Source of the DNA: Tomocerus qinae
Lineage: Eukaryota; Arthropoda; Collembola; Entomobryomorpha; Tomoceridae
Direction of reading: 5' to 3'
Assembly: GCA_020055645.1 (NCBI GenBank)
Contig: JAECZT010000006.1
Location: 1,984,001-2,048,000 of the forward strand
Length of the DNA stretch: 64,000 bases
In this document: one piece after another, positions 54,351 to 61,942 of the stretch
Layout of the letters: each line of letters opens with the position of its first letter
Position numbering within the stretch: position 1 is the stretch's first letter
Position numbers and translations under genes: made by a program
Notes under the pieces: model-generated
The model's input: only the letters and a program-made list of their open reading frames with translations
What the model was told of the DNA's origin: nothing
The model's database searches: none

Positions 54351-55604
54351 AGGGTCTAGTCTTTATAAATGTTATGCTACAAAAATTATTAGTCCCCTCG
54401 TACAAGCTCAAAAAAATGATTTTTTTCAAGTGTCTAGTCTTTATAAATGTTGTATTACAAAAATTATTTTTCGCCTCGTACAAGCTCAAAAAAATGATTT
54501 TTTTCAAGTGTCTAGTCTTTATAAATGTTATATTACAAAAATTATTAGTACCCTCGTTCAAGTCCAAAAAAATGATTTTTTTCAAGTGCCTAGTCTTTAT
54601 AAATGTTATGCTACAAAAATTATTAGTCCCCTCGTACAAGCTCAAAAAACATGATTTTTTTCAAGTGTCTGGTCTTTTTAAATTTTATATTATAAAAATT
54701 ATTTTTCGCCTCGTACAAGCTCAAAAAAATGATTTTTTTCAAGTGTCTAGTCTTTATAAATGTTATATTACAAAAATTATTAGTACCCTCGTACAAGTTC
54801 AAAAAAATGATTTTTTTCAAGTGTCTAGTCTTTATAAATGTTATATTGTAATTGTTTTTGGTCCCCTCATACAAGCTCAAAAAAATGATTTTTTTCAAGG
54901 GTCTAGTCTTTATAAATGTTATGCTACAAAAATTATTAGTCCCCTCGTACAAGCTCAAAAAAATGATTTTTTTCAAGTGTCTAGTCTTTATAAATGTTAT
55001 ATTACAAAAATTATTTATCCTCTCGTACAAGTTCAAAAAAATGATTTTTTCAAGTGTCTAGTCTTCATAAATGTTATATTACAAATGTTTTTGGTCCCCT
55101 CGTACAAGCTCAAAAAATGATTTTTTTCAAGTGTCTAGTTTATATAAATGTTATGCTACAAAAATTATTAGTCCCCGCGTACAAACTCAAAAAAATGATT
55201 TTTTTAAGTGTCTAGTCTTTATAAATGTTATATTACAAAAATTATTTTTCGCCTCGTACAAGCTCAAAAAATGATTTTTTTCAAGTGTCTAGTCTTTATA
55301 AATGTTATATTACAAATGTTTTTGCTCCCCTCGTACAAGCTCAAAAAAATGATTTTTTTCAAGGGTCTAGTTTTTATAAATGTTATGCTACAAAAATTAT
55401 TAGTCCCCTCGTACAAGCTCAAAAAAAATGATTTTTTTCAAGTGTCTAGTCTTTATAAATGTTGTATTACAAAAATTATTTTTCGCCTCGTACAAGCTCA
55501 AAAAAATGATTTTTTTCAAGTGTCTAGTCTTTATAAATGTTATATTACAAATGTTTTTGCTCCCCTCGTACAAGCTCAAAAAAATGATTTTTTTCAAGGG
55601 TCTA

Positions 55605-56300
55605 GTCTTTATAAATGTTATGCTACAAAAATTATTAGTCCCCTCGTACAAGCTCAAAAAAAATGATTTTTTTCAAGTGTCTAGTCTTTATAAATGTTGT
55701 ATTACAAAAATTATTTTTCGCCTCGTACAAGCTCAAAAAAATGATTTTTTTCAAGTGTCTAGTCTTTATAAATGTTATATTACAAAAATTATTAGTACCC
55801 TCGTTCAAGTCCAAAAAAATGATTTTTTTCAAGTGCCTAGTCTTTATAAATGTTATGCTACAAAAATTATTAGTCCCCTCGTACAAGCTCAAAAAACATG
55901 ATTTTTTTCAAGTGTCTGGTCTTTTTAAATTTTATATTATAAAAATTATTTTTCGCCTCGTACAAGCTCAAAAAAATGATTTTTTTCAAGTGTCTAGTCT
56001 CTATAAATGTTATATTACAAAAATTATTAGTACCCTCGTACAAGTTCAAAAAAATGATTTTTTTCAAGTGTCTAGTCTTTATAAATGTTATATTGTAATT
56101 GTTTTTGGTCCCCTCATACAAGCTCAAAAAAATGATTTTTTTCAAGGGTCTAGTCTTTATAAATGTTATGCTACAAAAATTATTAGTCCCCTCGTACAAG
56201 CTCAAAAAAATGATTTTTTTCAAGTGTCTAGTCTTTATAAATGTTATATTACAAAAATTATTTATCCTCTCGTACAAGTTCAAAAAAATGATTTTTTTCA
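55605..56300 (+). repeat. 1950-bp-offset duplication, copy 2
   Basis: Partner of 53655-54350, sharing the rare GTCTAGTCTCTATAAATG monomer near 55995. Confidence 0.83.
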
Positions 56301-56599
56301 AGTGTCTAGTCTTCATAAATGTTATATTACAAATGTTTTTGGTCCCCTCGTACAAGCTCAAAAAATGATTTTTTTCAAGTGTCTAGTTTATATAAATGTT
56401 ATGCTACAAAAATTATTAGTCCCCGCGTACAAACTCAAAAAAATGATTTTTTTAAGTGTCTAGTCTTTATAAATGTTATATTACAAAAATTATTTTTCGC
56501 CTCGTACAAGCTCAAAAAATGATTTTTTTCAAGTGTCTAGTCTTTATAAATGTTATATTACAAATGTTTTTGCTCCCCTCGTACAAGCTCAAAAAAAAT

Positions 56600-56661
56600 G
56601 ATTTTTTTCAAGTGTCTAGTCTTTATAAATGTTATATTGTAATTGTTTTTGGTAAAAAAAT
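56600..56661 (+). repeat. 62-bp truncated monomer, copy 2 of 4
   Basis: Same GGT-to-A-run junction as at 52174, reading GGTAAAAAAATG, again preceded by a TTTTTGCTCCCCTCG monomer and followed by TTTTTTTAAGTG. Confidence 0.93.
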
Positions 56662-57595
56662 GATTTTTTTAAGTGTCTAGTCTTTATAAATGTTATATTA
56701 CAAAAATTATTTTTCGCCTCGTACAAGCTCAAAAAATGATTTTTTTCAAGTGTCTAGTCTTTATAAATGTTATATTACAAATGTTTTTGCTCCCCTCGTA
56801 CAAGCTCAAAAAAATGATTTTTTTCAAGGGTCTAGTCTTTATAAATGTTATGCTACAAAAATTATTAGTCCCCTCGTACAAGCTCAAAAAAAATGATTTT
56901 TTTCAAGTGTCTAGTCTTTATAAATGTTGTATTACAAAAATTATTTTTCGCCTCGTGCAAGCTCAAAAAATGATTTTTTTCAAGTGTCTAGTCTTTATAA
57001 ATGTTATATTACAAATGTTTTTGCTCCCCTCGTACAAGCTCAAAAAAATGATTTTTTTCAAGGGTCTAGTCTTTATAAATGTTATGCTACAAAAATTATT
57101 AGTCCCCTCGTACAAGCTCAAAAAAATGATTTTTTTCAAGTGTCTAGTCTTTATAAATGTTGTATTACAAAAATTATTTTTCGCCTCGTACAAGCTCAAA
57201 AAAATGATTTTTTTCAAGTGTCTAGTCTTTATAAATGTTATATTACAAAAATTATTAGTACCCTCGTTCAAGTCCAAAAAAATGATTTTTTTCAAGTGCC
57301 TAGTCTTTATAAATGTTATGCTACAAAAATTATTAGTCCCCTCGTACAAGCTCAAAAAAATGATTTTTTTCAAGTGTCTAGTCTTTATAAATGTTATATT
57401 ACAAAAATTATTTATCCTCTCGTACAAGTTCAAAAAAATGATTTTTTTCAAGTGTCTAGTCTTCATAAATGTTATATTACAAATGTTTTTGCTCCCCTCG
57501 TACAAGCTCAAAAAATGATTTTTTTCAAGTGTCTAGTCTTTATAAATGTTATATTACAAATGTTTTTGCTCCCCTCGTACAAGCTCAAAAAAAAT

Positions 57596-57657
57596 GATTT
57601 TTTTCAAGTGTCTAGTCTTTATAAATGTTATATTGTAATTGTTTTTGGTAAAAAAAT
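57596..57657 (+). repeat. 62-bp truncated monomer, copy 3 of 4
   Basis: Same junction (GGTAAAAAAATG) and same neighbours as copies 1 and 2. Confidence 0.93.
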
Positions 57658-58357
57658 GATTTTTTTAAGTGTCTAGTCTTTATAAATGTTATATTACAAA
57701 AATTATTTTTCGCCTCGTACAAGCTCAAAAAATGATTTTTTTCAAGTGTCTAGTCTTTATAAATGTTATATTACAAATGTTTTTGCTCCCCTCGTACAAG
57801 CTCAAAAAAATGATTTTTTTCAAGTGTCTAGTCTTTATAAATGTTATGCTACAAAAATTATTAGTCCCCTCGTACAAGCTCAAAAAAAATGATTTTTTTC
57901 AAGTGTCTAGTCTTTATAAATGTTGTATTACAAAAATTATTTTTCGCCTCGTACAAGCTCAAAAAAATGATTTTTTCAAGTGTCTAGTCTTTATAAATGT
58001 TATATTACAAATGTTTTTGGTCCCCTCGTACAAGCTCAAAAAAAATGATTTTTTTCAAGTGTCTAGTCTTTATAAATGTTATATTACAAAAATTATTTTT
58101 CGCCTCGTACAAGCTCAAAAAAATGATTTTTTTCAAGTGTCTAGTCTTTATAAATGTTATATTACAAAAATTATTAGTACCCTCGTTGAAGTTCAAAAAA
58201 ATGATTTTTTTAAGTGTCTAGTCTTTATAAATGTTATATTACAAAAATTATTTTTCGCCTCGTACAAGCTCAAAAAATGATTTTTTTCAAGTGTCTAGTC
58301 TTTATAAATGTTATATTACAAATGTTTTTGCTCCCCTCGTACAAGCTCAAAAAAAAT

Positions 58358-58419
58358 GATTTTTTTCAAGTGTCTAGTCTTTATAAATGTTATATTGTAA
58401 TTGTTTTTGGTAAAAAAAT
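58358..58419 (+). repeat. 62-bp truncated monomer, copy 4 of 4
   Basis: Same junction and upstream neighbour. After the TTTTTTTAAGTG start, the following monomer is TTTTTGCTCCCCTCG rather than TTTTTCGCC. Confidence 0.93.
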
Positions 58420-58759
58420 GATTTTTTTAAGTGTCTAGTCTTTATAAATGTTATATTACAAATGTTTTTGCTCCCCTCGTACAAGCTCAAAAAAATGATT
58501 TTTTTCAAGGGTCTAGTCTTTATAAATGTTATGCTACAAAAATTATTAGTCCCCTCGTACAAGCTCAAAAAAAATGATTTTTTTCAAGTGTCTAGTCTTT
58601 ATAAATGTTGTATTACAAAAATTATTTTTCGCCTCGTACAAGCTCAAAAAAATGATTTTTTTCAAGTGTCTAGTCTTTATAAATGTTATATTACAAATGT
58701 TTTTGGTCCCCTCGTACAAGCTCAAAAAAAATGATTTTTTTCAAATGTCTAGTCTTTAT

Positions 58760-60120
58760 AAATGTTGTATTACAAAAATTATTTTTCGCCTCGTACAAGC
58801 TCAAAAAATGATTTTTTTCAAGTGTCTAGTCTTTATAAATGTTATATTACAAAAATTATTTATCCTCTCGTACAAGCTCAAAAAAATGATTTTTTTCAAG
58901 TGTCTAGTCTTTATAAATGTTATATTACAAATGTTTTTGGTCCCCTAGTACAAGCTCAGAAAATGATTTTTTTAAAGTGTCTAGTCTTTATAAATGTTAT
59001 GCTACAAAAATTATTAGTCCCCTCGTACAAGCTCAAAAAACATGATTTTTTTCAAGTGTCTAGTCTTTATAAATTTTATATTATAAAAATTATTTTTCGC
59101 CTCGTACAAGCTCAAAAAAATGATTTTTTTCAAGTGTCTAGTCTTTATAAATGTTATATTACAAAAATTATTAGTACTCTCGTTCAAGTTCAAAAAAATG
59201 ATTTTTTTTCAAGTGTCTAGTCTTTATAAATGTTATGCTACAAAAGTTATTAGTACTCTCGTTCAAGTTCAAAAAACATGATTTTTTTCAAGTGTCTGGT
59301 CTTTTTAAATTTTATATTATAAAAATTATTTTTCGCCTCGTACAAGCTCAAAAAAATGATTTTTTTCAAGTGTCTAGTCTTTATAAATGTTATATTACAA
59401 AAATTATTAGTACCCTCCTACAAGTTCAAAAAAATGATTTTTTTCAAGTGTCTAGTCTTTATAAATGTTATATTGTAATTGTTTTTGGTCCCCTCATACA
59501 AGCTCAAAAAAATGATTTTTTTCAAGTGTCTAGTCTTTATAAATGTTATATTACAAAAATTATTTTTCGCCTCGTACAAGCTCAAAAAAATGATTTTTTT
59601 CAAGTGTATAGTCTTTATAAATGTTATATTACAAAAATTATTTTTCGCCTCGTACAAGCTCAAAAAAATGATTTTTTTCAAGTGTCTAGTCTTTATAAAT
59701 GTTATATTATAAAAATTATTTTTCGCCTCGTACAAGCTCAAAAAAATGATTTTTTTCAAGTGTCTAGTCTTTATAAATGTTATATTACAAAAATTATTAG
59801 TACCCTCGTTGAAGTTCAAAAAAATGATTTTTTTCAAGTGTCTAGTCTTTATAAATGTTATGCTACAAAAATTATTAGTCCCCTCGTACAAGCTCAAAAA
59901 ACATGATTTTTTTCAAGTGTCTAGTCTTTATAAATTTTATATTATAAAAATTATTTTTCGCCTCGTACAGGCTCAAAAAAATGATTTTTTTCAAGTGTCT
60001 AGTCTTTATAAATGTTATATTACAAAAATTATTAGTACCCTCGTACAAGTTCAAAAAAATGATTTTTTTCAAGTGTCTAGTCTTTATAAATGTTATATTG
60101 TAATTGTTTTTGGTCCCCTC
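58760..60120 (+). repeat. Distant copy of domain C sequence (about 27 kb away)
   Basis: Resembles 31740-33100 at an offset of about 27028 bp. Shared rare variants: TAGTACAAGCTCAGAAAATG (31918 and 58946), TTAGTACTCTCGTTCAAG, GTGTATAGTC (about 32577 and 59606), TCGTTGAAGTTC and CGTACAGGCTC. Part of it (about 59140-59270) instead matches 33890-34040, including an eight-T run and two consecutive CTCTCGTTCAAG modules. It is therefore a mosaic of two upstream neighbours. Confidence 0.72.
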
Positions 60121-60562
60121 ATACAAGCTCAAAAAAATGATTTTTTTCAAGTTACTAGTCTTTATAAATGTTATATTACACAAATTATTTTTGGCCTCGT
60201 ACAAGCTCAAAAAAATGATTTTTTTCAAGTGTCTAGTCTTTATAAATGTTATATTACAAAAATTATTTTTCGCCTCGTACAAGCTCAAAAAAATGATTTT
60301 TTTAAAGTGTCTAGTCTTTATAAATGTTATATTACAAAAATTATTAGTCCCCTCGTAAAAGCTCAAAAAAATGATCTTTTTCAAGTGTCTAGTCTTTATA
60401 AATGTTATATTACAAATGTTTTTGGTTATCTCGTACAAGCTCAAAAAATGATTTTTTTCAAGTGTCTAGTTTATATAAATGTTATGCTACAAAAATTATT
60501 AGTCCCCTCGTACAAGCTCAAAAAAATGATTTTTTTCAAGTGTCTAGTCTTTATAAATGTTA

Positions 60563-60576
60563 TATTATAAAAATTA
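60563..60576 (+). repeat. Target-site duplication, left copy
   Basis: TATTATAAAAATTA directly before the LINE. The identical 14 bp follow the LINE at 61929-61942. It could be 15 bp if the preceding A, shared with the A-rich tail, is counted. The sequence is part of a normal satellite monomer of the ATTATAAAAATTATTTTTCG type. Confidence 0.93.
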
Positions 60577-61335
60577 GGAGTAGCATTTGAGACAGCACCA
60601 GAGCAAGTCGTTGACCTAGTTAGCTCTTCAGCTAGAGAACTGCACAGTATAATCGCACACCAAGCAATAGTGATCTTGTTTAGAGGCTCGTTACTAGACG
60701 AAATGAACAGAAAATTTTCCAGTGACAGAAAACAAAGTGCAAACGTTAATAATGTGCAAGCAATGGAGAGTGAATTTAGAAAACTATCGAAAGAGGACAA
60801 AATGATTAAACTGTACATATGTATATGTGAGCTGAAGGATGATAATTTGGCTGTGAAGAAAATATTTAAGGAAATAAAAAGTGACATTGAGGGGTTAGAA
60901 AGAAGAATAGATGATATGGAAAACGAAAACGAATTTCTTAGACGTGAAGCGATACAGATGAACATCCGTATTACGGGAATTGATGAAGATGAAAACGAAA
61001 ATCCTGACGAAACTGAGAAAAAAGTAGTGGCACTGTTAGACAAGATCGCAGTAAAATCTGTGAACATAGCGGACACTAGAAGAGTTGGCAGAAAAACGGA
61101 AAAACCTAGACCAATAATAGTAAAAGTGACAAAGAAAAAAGACAAGAACAGAATCCTGATGGCAAAGAAATTATTAAGGGAAAAAGAAGACATGAAATAC
61201 ATTTTCATTGATCCAGAAAAAACAGCAAAGCAGGCTAAAGAAGACAAACTATTACGCGACACAGCAAAAATCTGGAAAGACAGGAACACTGGCATAAAAA
61301 CACAAATAAAGGGCGGTACACTTAAAAGAGTGTAA
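60577..61335 (+). CDS. LINE ORF1 protein, N-terminally truncated
   Basis: 252 codons open from the insertion junction to TAA at 61333-61335. No in-frame ATG lies upstream of 60703, so the frame entered from sequence now lost; a GTG at 60670 is not a credible start. Numbering from the junction: residues about 82-123 show a coiled coil (hydrophobic positions at 3-4 spacing through IFKEIKSDIEGLERRIDDM); residues about 128-211 resemble the RRM of L1-type ORF1 proteins, with MNIRITGI as first strand and RPIIVKVTKKKDKNRIL as the RNP1-like strand and helix; residues 212-252 match the C-terminal domain, ending KGGTLKRV. Family role: trimeric RNA-binding chaperone that coats the LINE transcript. The protein is strongly basic and acidic-patched, unlike satellite frames. 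Intact frame suggests a young copy. Expression is unlikely because the promoter and start are missing. Confidence 0.85.
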   Translation, partial: GVAFETAPEQVVDLVSSSARELHSIIAHQAIVILFRGSLLDEMNRKFSSDRKQSANVNNVQAMESEFRKLSKEDKMIKLYICICELKDDNLAVKKIFKEIKSDIEGLERRIDDMENENEFLRREAIQMNIRITGIDEDENENPDETEKKVVALLDKIAVKSVNIADTRRVGRKTEKPRPIIVKVTKKKDKNRILMAKKLLREKEDMKYIFIDPEKTAKQAKEDKLLRDTAKIWKDRNTGIKTQIKGGTLKRV

Positions 61336-61860
61336 TTTTATTTTGTTTTAACAACGTAAAGATTAATGGTAAAACAGTAAAAACTATGTGCAGAATTAAT
61401 TATTGGTAACAGCCTTAAAATAAGTGGGTCAAATAAGTAAGGAATTCTGGATGATGTGGATGTGGATGAGTTGGACATGACAGAGAAAGGGAAATAGTTC
61501 CAGTGTTGGTAGAATATGTGAGGATATGTGTCAGCAAAATTATTTTCATTGAGTGAGTGCATAATAAGAATTTGCTAATGGAAAAAATAAATTGTATGTA
61601 TATTTACAGTACCAGGTCAACTAGAGATATAAAGTATGAAATTATGTGAATGTGACATCATAAGCATTATTTAACGAGGAATATGCAACTTGTACTAATA
61701 TTATTGTAATAATTTTATTAGTACATAACACTATAAGAAACAAAAACTTGTATTAATCTAAAAATAGGTATAGTATATAGAGCAGAGATATAGTATATAA
61801 TAAACTAGCCTATAAAATATAACAAACAAATGTCAAGCATAACAATATACATTGTAATTG
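61336..61860 (+). other. LINE 3' non-coding region (no recognisable content)
   Basis: AT-rich sequence between the ORF1 stop and the 3' hairpin. All forward frames have frequent stops and no endonuclease or reverse transcriptase motif is visible. A short region near 61440-61490 reads GATGTGGATGTGGATGAG, an imperfect trinucleotide-like run. The reverse strand has a 74-codon open frame (61338-61562) with no recognisable family, taken as chance. If an ORF2 deletion junction exists, it should lie in this stretch. Confidence 0.7.
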
Positions 61861-61872
61861 TAAATTGTCCTG

Positions 61873-61900
61873 GGTCCATGGGCGCGAGCCCGTGGGGACC
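61873..61900 (+). other. LINE 3' stem-loop with GCGA tetraloop
   Basis: GGTCCATGGGC pairs with GCCCGTGGGGACC around a GCGA loop (61884-61887): eight continuous pairs including one G-U wobble, a two-G bulge, then three more pairs. GCGA is a GNRA-type tetraloop. It sits 28 bp before the element's end, the position where several LINE families keep a stem-loop recognised by their reverse transcriptase. That role is inferred by analogy. It is the most GC-rich point in the window. Confidence 0.75.
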
Positions 61901-61928
61901 GTCAGTAATAAATAAAAATAAAAATAAA
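61901..61928 (+). repeat. A-rich 3' tail of the LINE
   Basis: GTCAGTAATAAATAAAAATA and onwards: short TAAA/TAAAAA units in place of a plain poly(A), typical of LINEs that end in a short tandem repeat. It contains AATAAA, but no downstream cleavage context is evident. Confidence 0.85.
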
Positions 61929-61942
61929 TATTATAAAAATTA
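61929..61942 (+). repeat. Target-site duplication, right copy
   Basis: TATTATAAAAATTA, identical to 60563-60576. Removing the LINE and one copy restores an ordinary satellite monomer (TTATATTATAAAAATTA then TTTTTCGCC). Confidence 0.93.

Larger units (their letters stand above)
47737..60562 (+). repeat. 78-bp satellite array, domain E
   Basis: About 164 monomers up to the LINE. The commonest chain is a six-monomer core: TTAGTACCCTCGTACAAG; ATTGTAATTG with CCCTCATAC; CAAGGGTCTAG with GCTAC; TATCCTCTCGTACAAGTTC; GTCTTCATAAATG with GGTCCCCTCG; GTCTAGTTTATATAAATG with CCCCGCGTAC. This core also occurs in domains B to D and after the LINE (62.0-62.4 kb). Modules TTTTTGCTCCCCTCG and CCTCGTTCAAGTCC are enriched here. 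No gene. Confidence 0.96.
60577..61928 (+). mobile_element. Non-LTR retrotransposon (LINE) fragment: ORF1 plus 3' end, no ORF2
   Basis: A 1352-bp non-satellite insertion with every mark of target-primed reverse transcription: perfect 14-bp target-site duplication, an ORF1-type reading frame, a 3' hairpin and an A-rich TAAAA tail. The left end opens inside ORF1 with no promoter-like 5' UTR, so it is 5'-truncated. Between the ORF1 stop (61335) and the hairpin there are only about 540 bp with no endonuclease or reverse transcriptase frame, so ORF2 is absent. Either an internally deleted template or an ORF1-only (HAL1-like) non-autonomous family, mobilised in trans, would give this structure. Clade assignment cannot be made without the reverse transcriptase. 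Confidence 0.9.

Noticed and set aside
2323-60562. CRISPR-like array (constant repeat, variable spacer)
   Set aside because: The alternation of a constant part and a variable module resembles repeat-spacer structure, but the 'spacers' are a small set of mutually homologous types reused hundreds of times and there is no cas gene or leader. This is a satellite.
60670-60702. GTG at 60670 as the ORF1 start
   Set aside because: A GTG start is not expected in a eukaryotic LINE, and the same frame is open for 31 more codons to the insertion junction. The frame is truncated rather than started there.
60471-61295. 274-codon open frame on the minus strand over the LINE
   Set aside because: It is antisense to ORF1, begins in satellite sequence and has a serine/phenylalanine-rich composition as expected of the complement of a lysine/glutamate-rich coding strand. 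The plus frame shows coiled-coil and RRM-like features, so the minus frame is a shadow.
61366-61492. Remnant of ORF2 (endonuclease) just after ORF1
   Set aside because: One frame reads through an ATG and an aspartate-rich run but has several in-frame stops and no endonuclease motif that could be recognised. Not supported.
61338-61562. 74-codon minus-strand frame in the LINE 3' region
   Set aside because: Short, no recognisable motif, and lies in the 3' region of an element read from the other strand. Expected by chance.
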